Source of the DNA: Saccharothrix sp. S26
Lineage (GTDB): Bacteria > Actinomycetota > Actinomycetes > Mycobacteriales > Pseudonocardiaceae
Length of the DNA stretch: 64,000 nucleotides
NCBI RefSeq assembly: GCF_021390395.1
Contig: NZ_JAJUWT010000003.1
Coordinates: 62,001 to 126,000 of the forward strand
Reading direction: 5' to 3'
The notes under the pieces are model-generated. The model was not told the DNA's origin, searched no databases, and saw nothing but the letters and a program-made list of their open reading frames with translations. Positions 44,187-54,058 of this stretch are shown piece by piece. Each line of letters opens with the position of its first letter. Positions within the stretch are counted from its first letter, which is position 1. A program made the position numbers and the translations under genes.

Positions 44187-45380
44187 ATGAACGTCGCTAT
44201 CACGGGTGGGTACGTCGTCCCGGTCGTCGGTGAGCCGATCGAGGGCGGCACGGTCCTGGTCCAGGACGGGAAGATCGTCGCGGTCGGCCTCGACGTCGAG
44301 GTGCCGGACGGCGTCCCGGTCGTGGACGCGGCGGGCGGCTGGGTGCTGCCCGGCTTCGTGGAGGCCCACGGCCACCTCGGCGTGCACGAGGAGGGCGAGG
44401 GCTGGGCCGGGCAGGACACCAACGAGATGACCGACCCCAACGGCGCTCGGCTGCGCGCGTTGGACGCGATCAACGCCGCCGACCAGGGCTTCGCCGACGC
44501 CCTGGCCGGCGGTGTCACGACCGCGGTCGTCAAGCCCGGGTCGGGCAACGTCATCGGCGGGCAGACCGTGGCGGTGAAGTGCTGGGGCCGCACGGCCGAC
44601 GAGATGCTGGTGCGCAACCCCGTCAGCGTGAAGAGCGCGCTCGGGGAGAACCCGAAGCGCGTGTACGGGGACCAGAAGAAGCTGCCGTCGACCCGGCAGG
44701 GCGTGGCGGCGGTGATCCGTGACGCGTTCACCAAGGCGCAGGACTACGTGGCCAGGCGTGACGCGGCCGAAGGGGCGTTCGACCGCGACACCACGTCCGA
44801 GGTGCTGGCGCGGGTGCTGTCGGGCGAGCTGCCGTGGTGCCAGCACTGCCACCGCGCCGACGACATCGCGACGGCGTTGCGGCTGGCGGACGAGTTCGGC
44901 TACCGGCTCATCGTCAACCACGGCACCGAGGGTCACCTGATCGCGGACCTGTTGGCGGAGCGTGACATCCCGGTGATCATCGGGCCGCTGTTCACGTCCC
45001 GGTCGAAGGTCGAGGTGCGCAACCGGTCGTTGCGCAACCCCGGCATCCTGGCGCGCGCGGGCGTGCGGATCGCGATCACCACGGACCACCCGGTCGTGCC
45101 GATCCACTTCCTCGTGCACCAGGTGACGCTGGCCGTGAAGGAGGGCTTGGACCCGCGCGTCGGGCTGGAGTCGATCACCGTGAACCCGGCCCGGATCATG
45201 GGCCTGGACGACCGCGTGGGCTCGCTGACCCCCGGCCTGGACGGCGACGTCGTGATCTGGTCGGGCGACCCGCTGGACGTGATGAGCCGGGCCCTGAAGG
45301 TCTTCGTGGAGGGCCGCGAGGTCTACCGCTACGCCGACGGCGAGGAAGTCGTCACCACCCCCTTCTACCGCGAACCCTGA
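44187..45380 (+). CDS. amidohydrolase (imidazolonepropionase-like)
   Basis: TIM-barrel metal-dependent amidohydrolase of 397 residues. The first metal site reads EAHGHLGVHEEGEGW (HxH), later ligand regions are CQHCHRADDIATAL, IVNHGTEGHLI and AITTDHPVVP, and it ends with the usual composite beta-sandwich LTPGLDGDVVIWSGDPLD. GTTTAVVKPGSGNVIGGQ is typical of the imidazolonepropionase-like subgroup often annotated without substrate. Leaderless start at 44187. The stop is followed directly by the large modular repeat. Confidence 0.85.
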   Translation: MNVAITGGYVVPVVGEPIEGGTVLVQDGKIVAVGLDVEVPDGVPVVDAAGGWVLPGFVEAHGHLGVHEEGEGWAGQDTNEMTDPNGARLRALDAINAADQGFADALAGGVTTAVVKPGSGNVIGGQTVAVKCWGRTADEMLVRNPVSVKSALGENPKRVYGDQKKLPSTRQGVAAVIRDAFTKAQDYVARRDAAEGAFDRDTTSEVLARVLSGELPWCQHCHRADDIATALRLADEFGYRLIVNHGTEGHLIADLLAERDIPVIIGPLFTSRSKVEVRNRSLRNPGILARAGVRIAITTDHPVVPIHFLVHQVTLAVKEGLDPRVGLESITVNPARIMGLDDRVGSLTPGLDGDVVIWSGDPLDVMSRALKVFVEGREVYRYADGEEVVTTPFYREP

Positions 45381-45590
45381 CCCGCGTGTCCTACCCCCAG
45401 AACGCGAGAGTCCTACGTTCGGAACGCGAGAGTCCTACGTTCGCGCACCCCGAGTTGAACGCTCAGAACACTTGATCTTGTTCTGAACGTTCAACTCGGG
45501 GGTTCTGAACGTAGGACTCACGGGTTCTGAGCGTAGGACTCTCGCGTTCTGAACGTAGGACACTCGCGTTCTGGGCGTAGGACTCGCGGG
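45381..45590. repeat. modular inverted-repeat element A
   Basis: The whole gap between two converging genes consists of about seven copies of a GAACGTAGGACTC-type unit and two of GAGTTGAACG. Four or so units form arms of 73 bases, 45398-45470 and 45479-45551, that are nearly perfect complements around an 8-base centre CTTGATCT. Two further units follow to the stop of the dehydrogenase gene. The GAGTTGAACG units sit next to the centre. Same units recur at 57946-58066. The unit spacing is irregular and the copies are inverted, so it is not a CRISPR. Confidence 0.85.
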
Positions 45591-46730
45591 TTAGCGGAGG
45601 GTGCGGCCGATGACCAGGCGTTGGATCTGGTTGGTGCCCTCGAAGATCTGGAGGACCTTGGCCTCGCGCATGTAGCGCTCCACCGGGAAGTCGCGGGTGT
45701 AGCCCGCGCCGCCCAGGACCTGCACGGCGTCCGTGGTCACCTTCATCGCGGTGTCGGTGCAGACCAGCTTCGCGATCGCCGCCTGACGGGTGAACGGCAG
45801 GCCGCGGTCGCGGCGGCGGGCCGCCTGCAAGTACGTGGCACGGGCCGATTCCACGGCGGCGGCCATGTCCGCCAGCAGGAACTCCAAGCCCTGGAAGTCG
45901 ATGATCGCGCGGCCGAACTGGGTGCGCTGCTTGGCGTACGCCACGGCCTCGTCCAGCGCCGCCTGCGCCAAGCCCACGCCGCACGCGGCGATCCCCAGCC
46001 GGCCCGAGTCCAAAGCGGACAGTGCGATCTTCAGCCCGTCGCCCTCCGACCCGATGAGCCGGTCGGCCTCCAACCGCACGCCGTCGAACGACAGCTGCGC
46101 CGTGATCGACCCCGTCAGGCCCATCTTGCGCTCCGGCTTGGCGGCCACCAGCCCGTCGACGTGGCCCGGCGCGAAGAAGCAGCTCACACCCTTGCCGCCG
46201 GTGTCGGACGTGCGCGCCATCAACGTGTAGAAGTCCGCGACCCCGGCGTGCGTGATCCACGCCTTCGTGCCGTTCACGGTGTAGTGGTCGCCCTCGCGCA
46301 CCGCCCGCGTCGACAACGCCCCGGCGTCCGACCCGGCGTGCGCCTCGGACAACGCGTACCCGCCCAGCAGGTCACCCGCCAGCACGTCCGGCAGCCACCG
46401 CGACTTCTGCTCCTCGCTGCCGAACGTGGCCAACGCGTAGCTGGACATGATGTGCACCGAGAGTCCGACGCCGACCGACATCCACGCCGACGCGACCTCC
46501 TCCAACGCCTGCAAGTACACCTCGTACGGCTGCTCACCGCCGCCGTACCGCTCCGGGTAGGGCAGCCCGAGCAGCCCGGTCTTGCCGAGCAGCCGGAACG
46601 CCTCGCGCGGGAACCGCGAGTGCTCCTCGGCCTCGGCGGCCTGCGGCGCGAGCTCGTCGCGCGCGATCTCGCGGACCAGGGCGAGCAGGTCCTCGGCCTC
46701 GGTGGTGGGCAGCAGGCGCTCGGCGGGCAT
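45591..46730 (-). CDS. acyl-CoA dehydrogenase
   Basis: FAD-dependent acyl-CoA dehydrogenase of 379 residues. ALSEAHAGSDAGAL and AWITHAGVAD are the FAD/substrate-binding signature, AYAKQRTQFGRAIIDFQGLEFLLADM the C-terminal domain, and GAGYTRDFPVERYMREAKVLQIFEGTNQIQRLVIGR holds the catalytic-base Glu (in FEGT). It introduces a 2,3 double bond in acyl-CoA during fatty acid or branched-chain amino acid breakdown. ATG 46730 follows CGGAGG. Divergent from the TetR gene, whose operators lie between. Confidence 0.93.
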   Translation of the reverse strand: MPAERLLPTTEAEDLLALVREIARDELAPQAAEAEEHSRFPREAFRLLGKTGLLGLPYPERYGGGEQPYEVYLQALEEVASAWMSVGVGLSVHIMSSYALATFGSEEQKSRWLPDVLAGDLLGGYALSEAHAGSDAGALSTRAVREGDHYTVNGTKAWITHAGVADFYTLMARTSDTGGKGVSCFFAPGHVDGLVAAKPERKMGLTGSITAQLSFDGVRLEADRLIGSEGDGLKIALSALDSGRLGIAACGVGLAQAALDEAVAYAKQRTQFGRAIIDFQGLEFLLADMAAAVESARATYLQAARRRDRGLPFTRQAAIAKLVCTDTAMKVTTDAVQVLGGAGYTRDFPVERYMREAKVLQIFEGTNQIQRLVIGRTLR

Positions 46731-46762
46731 CGTCGACCTCCGGATCGCGGGGGTACCGTCAT

Positions 46763-46790
46763 CAGTACTGTAGGACGTACTCCAGTACTG
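46763..46790. promoter_or_regulatory. paired TetR operators
   Basis: CAGTACTG occurs at 46763-46770 and at 46783-46790, each a perfect 8-bp palindrome, 20 bp (two helical turns) apart, between the acyl-CoA dehydrogenase and TetR starts. The central TAGGAC may serve as a -10. Confidence 0.65.
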
Positions 46791-46820
46791 GAGCCAGGCG
46801 CTGTGACAGAGTTGCCACCC

Positions 46821-47417
46821 ATGACCTCGATCGTGCGCAGGCCGCTGACGCCCAGGCAGGTGGAGCTGCTGGGCCGATTGGAAGCGCTGGTGCTCGCCGA
46901 GGGGTTCGCGCACTTCACGCTGGACGACCTCGCCGCCCGCCTGCACTGCTCCAAGTCCACCCTGTACGCGCTGGCCGCGAGCAAGGAGCAACTCGCGGTC
47001 AAGGTCGTCGGCCGGTACTTCCGGGGCGCGGCCGAGCGGATCGAGCAGCGCATCGCCGACGTCAAGGACGTGCGGGCCCGCGTGGGCACCTACCTGGCCT
47101 GCGCGGCGGACGAGCTGCGGCGGGCGTCGGCCCAGTTCATCACCGACGTCTCCGCCTTCGCGCCGACGCGCAGCACCTACGAGCGCAACGCCCGCGCCGC
47201 CGCCGAGCGCATCCGGGAGTTCATCCAGGAAGGCGTGCGGGACGGGGTGTTCCGCGAGGTGCACGCGGCGCTGATCGCCGAGATGGCCGGGCTGCTCATC
47301 GAGGGCATCCAGACGGGTGTGCTGACCCGGCGCGCGGGCGTGTCGGACGCCGAGGCGTTCACCGCGCTGGGGGAACTGCTGCTGGACGGGTTGCGGAGAG
47401 AACGGAGCCAGTCGTGA
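46821..47417 (+). CDS. TetR-family regulator
   Basis: Regulator of 198 residues. HTH: LEALVLAEGFAHFTLDDLAARLHCSKSTLYALAASKEQLAVKVVGRYF. Ligand domain includes KDVRARVGTYLACAADELRRAS and FIQEGVRDGVFREVHAALIAEMAGLLIEGIQ. It probably represses the divergent acyl-CoA dehydrogenase and itself, through the two CAGTACTG sites, in response to an acyl-CoA. It overlaps the sugar kinase gene start by 4 bp (GTGA). Confidence 0.9.
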   Translation: MTSIVRRPLTPRQVELLGRLEALVLAEGFAHFTLDDLAARLHCSKSTLYALAASKEQLAVKVVGRYFRGAAERIEQRIADVKDVRARVGTYLACAADELRRASAQFITDVSAFAPTRSTYERNARAAAERIREFIQEGVRDGVFREVHAALIAEMAGLLIEGIQTGVLTRRAGVSDAEAFTALGELLLDGLRRERSQS

Positions 47418-48352
47418 TCGTCGTTGCAGGTGAGGCGCTGGTCGACCTGGTGCCCACGGCCGGGGGCGACCTGTCGCCGAGGCTGGGCGGCGGCCCGTAC
47501 AACGTCGCCGTGGCCGCCGGGCGGCTCGACGCGCCGGTGAGCTTCCTGTCCCGGGTGTCGAGCGACCTGTTCGGCGACCGCCTGATCGAGCGGCTGCACG
47601 CGTCGAACGTGCGCACCGACCTGGTGCAGCGCGGCGAGCAGCCCACGACGCTGGCCGTGGTCGGCCTGGCCGACGACGGCTCGGCGCGCTACTCGTTCTA
47701 CGTCGAGGGCACGGCGGACCGCCAGGTCACCGATCCGGGGCCGCTGCCCGCCGGCACGAAGGCCGTGTCGTTCGGCACCCTGTCGCTGGTGCTGGAGCCG
47801 GGCGCGAGCACCTACGAGCGGGTGCTGTGGCGCGAAGCGGAACGCGGTGCGCTCACCGTGCTCGACCCGAACATCCGTGCGAGCCTCATCCGCGACCCGG
47901 CGGCCTACCGCGACCGGTACGACTCCTGGCTGCCGCACGTCGGCCTGCTGAAGGTGTCCGTCGAGGACGCCCGGTGGCTGGCCGACCTGCCCCCGGACGC
48001 GCCCGAGGACGACGTGCTGGAGGTCGTGCGCGACTGGCGGGGCGCGGGCCCGGCGGCCGTCGTGCTCACCCGCGGCGGCGACGGGCTGGCCGTGCTGACC
48101 GCCGGCGGCGACGTGATCCGCGTCCCACCCACGCCCGTGGACGTGGTCGACACCATCGGTGCGGGCGACACCGTGCAGGGCGCGCTGCTGGCCTGGCTGC
48201 ACGAGCACGACGCGCTGTCCGTCGAGGCTGTCCGAGGTCTGGACGCCGATCGGTGGTGTGCGGCGCTGGCCCACGCGGGCGCGGCGGCGGCCATCACGTG
48301 CTCCCGGGCGGGCGCGGAGCCGCCGTTCAAACGAGAGCTGGAGATGACCTAG
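47414..48352 (+). CDS. PfkB-family carbohydrate kinase
   Basis: Ribokinase/fructokinase-type kinase of 312 residues. Sugar-binding signature GGGPYNVAVAAGRLDAPVSFLSRVSSDLFGD, phosphate-binding PfkB motif DTIGAGDTVQGALLAWL with the catalytic Asp, and FDPNIR-like LDPNIRASL. The substrate is probably fructose or a related sugar. Start GTG 47414 is coupled to the TetR stop, so it is co-transcribed. Confidence 0.88.
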   Translation: MIVVAGEALVDLVPTAGGDLSPRLGGGPYNVAVAAGRLDAPVSFLSRVSSDLFGDRLIERLHASNVRTDLVQRGEQPTTLAVVGLADDGSARYSFYVEGTADRQVTDPGPLPAGTKAVSFGTLSLVLEPGASTYERVLWREAERGALTVLDPNIRASLIRDPAAYRDRYDSWLPHVGLLKVSVEDARWLADLPPDAPEDDVLEVVRDWRGAGPAAVVLTRGGDGLAVLTAGGDVIRVPPTPVDVVDTIGAGDTVQGALLAWLHEHDALSVEAVRGLDADRWCAALAHAGAAAAITCSRAGAEPPFKRELEMT

Positions 48353-48620
48353 CTCTCACCCCTGTTGAGGTGGATAAACAGCCCATAAGGGCTACGGTGG
48401 TGGATGCACGCTAGCCACCCATGCATCCGGATGTGATGCCGGTCCCACCTCACAGAATCGGTTCACTCCGCGACTGTGTTGGGGGTCGTCCTCTGACTAG
48501 CGTGGGAGAACTGACAGGACCCCAACGGGGTGGTGCTGCGGTGCGGGGCGATCCCACGCCCGCGCGCGTGCGTGCGAGACCCGCATGAGCCACCCCGCCC
48601 TAGCGTGAGAGGGACTCTGC
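48353..48620. promoter_or_regulatory. gltA upstream region with inverted repeat
   Basis: 268 bp with no gene. It contains GGATGCA (48402-48408) facing TGCATCC (48422-48428) across 13 bases, a possible operator, and several G-rich strings. The gltA ATG has AGAGGGA upstream and a long leader is possible. No riboswitch fold is recognisable. Confidence 0.35.
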
Positions 48621-49934
<1,314 letters not shown>

Positions 49935-49947
49935 CCGCTGTCACGCC

Positions 49948-49978
49948 AAGGCCCGCACCGGCATCCGGTGCGGGCCTT
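49948..49978. terminator. terminator hairpin after gltA
   Basis: Perfect 14-bp stem AAGGCCCGCACCGG (49948-49961) with its complement (49965-49978), loop CAT, followed by TCTCGTTG. Fourteen bases past the gltA stop. Confidence 0.85.
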
Positions 49979-49995
49979 CTCGTTGTGCGGCAACA

Positions 49996-50934
49996 TCATC
50001 CGCCGAGTTCGGCGACGAGCGCGCGGTAGGCGTGGAACGCCGGTTTCGGGGTGTAGTCGTCGGTGGTGAGGCCGAAGTTGTGGAACAGGCCGGGGTTCGC
50101 GCTGTCGGCGTCGCGCAGCGCGAAGTGGGTGTAGCCGGTGAGGCGCAAGCGTTCCGCGTTCTCGGCGAGGACGCGGACCACGGTGTCCACCACCTCCGCC
50201 TGCCGTCGTGGCGACCGGTCCGGGCCGGTCGGCCAACCGTGCTCGGTGACGTGCAGCGGCAGGTGCGCGAGGCCGGCCGGCGCCATGACGTTCTCGCGGT
50301 GGTGCGCGAGCAGCCCCGCCACGCCGTCGGCCAGGTCGCCGTCGAGCGGGCGGAACACGTCGGGGAAGAAGTCGAGGCCCACGTAGTCCAGCGCGTCCGC
50401 GAACGCCGGGTCGCCGTCGGTCAGGTCGGCGAGGAACGACGTCGCCGGGCCGAACAGCGGGGTGGTGTTGACGCCGACCGCCAGGTCGTGGCCCAGGGCG
50501 CGGGCGTGGGCCTTGGCCGCGACGACCCCGGCGGTGATCGCCTCGCGGACGCGGGGGTAGCAGCCGTCGAGCACCGGGTTGTCGGTCACGTTCGGTTCCT
50601 CGGTCACCTGGAGCGTCGCGGTGACCGGGCCGTACCGCTCCACCAGCGAGCGCAGGAAGGCGCAGTAGCCGGCGACGTCACCGGACGCGGACTGGTACTG
50701 CGCCACCAGGTCGAGCCGCCGGCCGCGCACCGCGTACCGGGCCGCGTCGGCGGGCGTGGTCGGTGTGCCGCCGGTGTCCTTGAACGCCGTGTACGCGCGC
50801 ACGAGGAACGGGCCGGTGGAACCCTGCAGCTCGTCGAGCAGGGCGGAGATCCGGTCGGGCGAGTCGGGTGGGCCGGTGGCCAGGCCGCCGGTGTCGTCAC
50901 CGGTCGCGCCGCCGGGGTAGATGCCGAAGAGCAC
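49996..50934 (-). CDS. glycoside-hydrolase-like TIM-barrel protein
   Basis: Protein of 312 residues without signal peptide. The pattern fits a clan GH-A-like barrel: LFGIYPGG, LVRAYTAFKD, QVTEEPNVTDNP (candidate acid/base Glu), YVGLDFFPDVFRP, LPLHVTEHGWPTG (candidate nucleophile Glu) and a final TGYTHFALRDADS. I cannot name the family. GTG 50934 lies 5 bp after the PadR stop and is in the same operon, so PadR probably controls it. Confidence 0.65.
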   Translation of the reverse strand: MLFGIYPGGATGDDTGGLATGPPDSPDRISALLDELQGSTGPFLVRAYTAFKDTGGTPTTPADAARYAVRGRRLDLVAQYQSASGDVAGYCAFLRSLVERYGPVTATLQVTEEPNVTDNPVLDGCYPRVREAITAGVVAAKAHARALGHDLAVGVNTTPLFGPATSFLADLTDGDPAFADALDYVGLDFFPDVFRPLDGDLADGVAGLLAHHRENVMAPAGLAHLPLHVTEHGWPTGPDRSPRRQAEVVDTVVRVLAENAERLRLTGYTHFALRDADSANPGLFHNFGLTTDDYTPKPAFHAYRALVAELGG

Positions 50935-50939
50935 GGGCG

Positions 50940-51509
50940 TCAGTCCTCTCGCGTGGGGAAGGTGAGGGAGCCGGCGCGGATCTCCTCGGTGACCGAGCCG
51001 ATCCACGCCAGTTCGGCGCGGGCCTGGGCCAGCGCGTACTCGGCCTCGATGACGTGCAGCCGGGGCACGCCGCTCGCCAGCACGGCGGCCAGGTGGTCGG
51101 CGTCGGCCGCGATGCGGTCGGCCAGCCGTCGGGCGCGTTCGGTCAGGGCGTCCACCGCGCCGTCCGGGCCGAGCGCGCCGAGGTAGGCGACCGCGCCGAG
51201 GAACTGCGTGAACTCGCGGCGGGGGGTGCGGATCTGGCTGTCCAGCCGGCGCACCAGCTCGTCGTGGCCGTCGTCGGTGAGCGCGTAGACGGTCCGTTCC
51301 GGGCGGTTGCCGGTGCGCTCCGTGCCCTGCGGCGCGACCCAGCCGGCCGCGACCAGGGCCTCCACGACGTCGTACAGCGTGCCCCGGTTGATCGCGGCGC
51401 CGCCGCGGGCCCGCAGGTCGGTGAGCATCTGGTACGGGTGCGTCGGGTGCTCCAGCAGGAGGCCCAGCACGGCGAGCACGAGGGGGTTGTCGAGCGCGCG
51501 TCGAGGCAT
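50940..51509 (-). CDS. PadR-family regulator
   Basis: PadR regulator of 189 residues: winged helix LDNPLVLAVLGLLLEHPTHPYQMLTDLRARGGAAINRGTLYDVVEALVAAGWV and the long C-terminal dimer helix region. ATG 51509 is 14 bp from the palindrome AGTCG-AAAA-CGACT, its probable operator. It is the first gene of the operon with the glycoside-hydrolase-like protein and is divergent from the photolyase gene. Confidence 0.9.
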   Translation of the reverse strand: MPRRALDNPLVLAVLGLLLEHPTHPYQMLTDLRARGGAAINRGTLYDVVEALVAAGWVAPQGTERTGNRPERTVYALTDDGHDELVRRLDSQIRTPRREFTQFLGAVAYLGALGPDGAVDALTERARRLADRIAADADHLAAVLASGVPRLHVIEAEYALAQARAELAWIGSVTEEIRAGSLTFPTRED

Positions 51510-51523
51510 GGTCGAAATCTATC

Positions 51524-51537
51524 AGTCGAAAACGACT
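51524..51537. promoter_or_regulatory. PadR operator
   Basis: AGTCGAAAACGACT, a 5-bp inverted repeat with spacer AAAA, lies just before the PadR start on the minus strand, in the divergent gap with the photolyase gene. Confidence 0.55.
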
Positions 51538-51591
51538 ATTGACGACCCCGGTCGTCGTGCGGGGTGCCGGCCACGCTCCTAGGGTCGGTCC

Positions 51592-52863
51592 GTGGACTCC
51601 TCGACCGTCGTGTGGTTCCGGCGCGACCTGCGCACCGCCGACCACCCCGTACTCCTCGCGGCGGCCGAGCGGGCGTCACGCGCGCTGGCGTTGTTCGTGC
51701 TGGACCCCGTGCTGCTGAAGGCGTCCGGCCGGCCGCGGGTCGAGTTCCTGCACCGGTGCCTGCGGTCGTTGGACGCGCGGCTGGACGGGCGGCTCGTCGT
51801 GGTCGAGGGCGACCCGGCGGAGGTCGTGCCGCGGGTGGCCGCCGAGGTCGGGGCGTCGTCCGTGCACGTCTCCGCGGACGCCGGGCCGTACGGCCGGGCC
51901 CGGGACGCGGCCGTGGCGCGGCAGGTCGAGCTGGTGCGCGTCGGATCGCCCTACGCCGTCACGCCGGGGCGGGTCACCAAGGCCGACGGCACGCCGTACC
52001 GGGTGTTCACGCCGTACTTCAAAGCCTGGCTGGACCACGGGTGGCGTCCGCCCGCCGAGACCGACGCCTCGACCGTGGACTGGATCCGGTCGGACCTCGG
52101 GCGCTCGCTGCCGCCAGGAGAGGCGCTGCCGGACGTCCAGGCGCGGTGGGAGGCGTTCCGGGACGAGAAGCTGCCCGACTACGCCACCCGCCGCGACCGG
52201 CCCGACCTCGACGCCACCAGCCGGTTCTCCCCGTACCTGAAGTGGGGCGTGGTGCACCCCAGGACGCTGCTCGCCGACCTCGGCCGCGGCGCCGGCGCGG
52301 CCGCGTTCCGCACCGAGCTCGCCTGGCGCGACTTCTACGCCGACGTGCTGTGGCACCAGCCCGACTCCGCGCGCCGCAACTACAACCGCGCGTTCGACCG
52401 GATGCCGCTGGACGACGACCGCGAGCGCTTCGAGGCGTGGTGCGCGGGCCGGACCGGCTACCCGTTCGTCGACGCCGGGATGCGCCAACTGCTCGCCGAG
52501 GGCTGGATGCACAACCGGGTCCGCATGGTCGTGGCGAGCTTCCTCGTCAAGGACCTGCACCTGCCGTGGTGGTGGGGCGCGCGGCACTTCATGCGCCACC
52601 TGGTCGACGGCGACCTGGCGTCCAACCAGCACGGCTGGCAGTGGGCGGCGGGCACCGGCACGGACGCGGCCCCGTTCTTCCGCGTGTTCAACCCCGTCAC
52701 GCAAGGCGAGAAGTTCGACCCGCACGGCGACTACGTGCGCCGGCACGTGCCCGAGCTGCGGGACGTACCGGGCAAGGCCGTGCACCAGCCGCGCGACCCG
52801 ATCGTGGACCACGCGCACGAGCGCCGCGAAGCGCTCGCCCGCTACGCCGCGGTGAAGGGTTAG
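51592..52863 (+). CDS. phr: deoxyribodipyrimidine photolyase
   Basis: DNA photolyase of 423 residues that repairs cyclobutane pyrimidine dimers with visible light. N-terminal alpha/beta domain STVVWFRRDLRTADHP; FAD domain features SRFSPYLKWGVVHPRTLL, ELAWRDFYADVLWHQP, YPFVDAGMRQLLAEGWMHNRVRMVVASFLVKDL (FAD-binding), WWGARHFMRHLVDGDLASNQHGWQWAAGTGTDAAPFFRVFNP. The WMHNR and NQHGWQW residues match the class I enzymes. GTG 51592 lies 6 bases after TAGGGT (51580-51585): leaderless. Confidence 0.95.
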   Translation: MDSSTVVWFRRDLRTADHPVLLAAAERASRALALFVLDPVLLKASGRPRVEFLHRCLRSLDARLDGRLVVVEGDPAEVVPRVAAEVGASSVHVSADAGPYGRARDAAVARQVELVRVGSPYAVTPGRVTKADGTPYRVFTPYFKAWLDHGWRPPAETDASTVDWIRSDLGRSLPPGEALPDVQARWEAFRDEKLPDYATRRDRPDLDATSRFSPYLKWGVVHPRTLLADLGRGAGAAAFRTELAWRDFYADVLWHQPDSARRNYNRAFDRMPLDDDRERFEAWCAGRTGYPFVDAGMRQLLAEGWMHNRVRMVVASFLVKDLHLPWWWGARHFMRHLVDGDLASNQHGWQWAAGTGTDAAPFFRVFNPVTQGEKFDPHGDYVRRHVPELRDVPGKAVHQPRDPIVDHAHERREALARYAAVKG

Positions 52864-52870
52864 CGCTGGG

Positions 52871-54058
52871 TCAGCGCAGCACCTCGCGCAGCCGAACGCG
52901 GGCACCCGTGCGCAGGACGGCGTTGGCGTACACCTTGCCGCCCAGCCACGTGATCGCCGCGACCGCGAGCAGCGCCAGCACGATCGCCAGCAGCACCTGC
53001 CAGGTCGGCGCCACGCCCATCGCCATCCGGCCCGGCATCAGGATCGGCGCGAACGGCGGCAGCACGGACAGCACCGCCACCGCCGACCCGGTCGGGTCGC
53101 TGATCATCAGGTTGATGCCCAGCACGAACGCGATCACGATCGACATGCTGATCGGCGTCAGCACCGACTGCAGCTCCTCCTGGCGCGACACCAGCGACGC
53201 GGCGGCGGCGAACACCGTGGCGTACAGGAAGAACCCGAGCAGGTACCACAGCAGCCCGGTGGCCAGCGCGCCACCGGCCACGCCCGCGACGTCCACCACC
53301 CCGGACGCCGTCGACAGCACCAACCCGATACCGCCGATCACCACCAGTTGCAGCAACCCCACCGCGCCCAGCCCGACGACCTTGCCCAGCAGCAACTGCC
53401 AGGGCCGCAGCGTCGCCAGCAGGATCTCCACCACGCGGCTTGACTTCTCCTCCACCACGCCCTGCGCGACCATCGTCCCGTAGACCAGCAGCGAGTAGTA
53501 CAGCAGCGCGGCGATCACCAGCCCGATCACCAGCCGCTGCCCCTGCCGCTCGTCCCGCGGCTCCAGCGCCACCACGTCCACGCTCGCGCGTTCGAGGTTG
53601 CGCGCCACCTCGGCCGGGTCCACGCCCGCCTCGGCGAAGTGCGCGTCCAGCACCTGCTGCTTGACCAGCAGGTCGATCGAGTTGCGCAGCGCGCTGCCCA
53701 ACGACTCCTTCACCACCACGCGCAGGTCGTCCGACGCGCCGGTGATCAGCGCGTCCACCTCGCCGGAGCGGACCTGCTCCTCGCCCGCCGCCGGGTCGGC
53801 CACGTCGACCGTCTCCACCTCGCGGCCGAACGACCGGGCGGTCTGCTTCAACGGCTCCGCGAGCACGGTCGCCTGCCCGCTCAACGCGACCCGGTCGCGA
53901 CCGGCGTCCTGGAAGAGCACCGACTGCAGCAGCAGGTACCCCGCCATCACGGCGACGATCACGACCGTGCCCCACAGGAACGACTTCGTGCGCACCTTGC
54001 CCAGGAACTCCCGGCGCGAGACCAGGAACACCGCCCGACCGGGGGTGAGGCTGCTCAT
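52871..54058 (-). CDS. ABC-2 type permease (NatB-like)
   Basis: Membrane subunit of 395 residues: one N-terminal helix (FLWGTVVIVAVMAGYLL), a ~170-residue extracytoplasmic domain, and five or six C-terminal helices. VEEKSSRVVEILLATLRPWQLLLGK is the signature of the NatB/DrrB-like permeases. ATG 54058 overlaps the ATPase gene's stop by 4 bp, so the two form one exporter. Substrate unknown. Confidence 0.85.
   Translation of the reverse strand: MSSLTPGRAVFLVSRREFLGKVRTKSFLWGTVVIVAVMAGYLLLQSVLFQDAGRDRVALSGQATVLAEPLKQTARSFGREVETVDVADPAAGEEQVRSGEVDALITGASDDLRVVVKESLGSALRNSIDLLVKQQVLDAHFAEAGVDPAEVARNLERASVDVVALEPRDERQGQRLVIGLVIAALLYYSLLVYGTMVAQGVVEEKSSRVVEILLATLRPWQLLLGKVVGLGAVGLLQLVVIGGIGLVLSTASGVVDVAGVAGGALATGLLWYLLGFFLYATVFAAAASLVSRQEELQSVLTPISMSIVIAFVLGINLMISDPTGSAVAVLSVLPPFAPILMPGRMAMGVAPTWQVLLAIVLALLAVAAITWLGGKVYANAVLRTGARVRLREVLR

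Noticed and set aside
45381..45590. CRISPR array
   Set aside because: Repeats occur in both orientations, spacing is irregular, there are no unique spacers of constant length and no cas genes.
48353..48620. Riboswitch before gltA
   Set aside because: No known riboswitch motif; only one short inverted repeat is visible.
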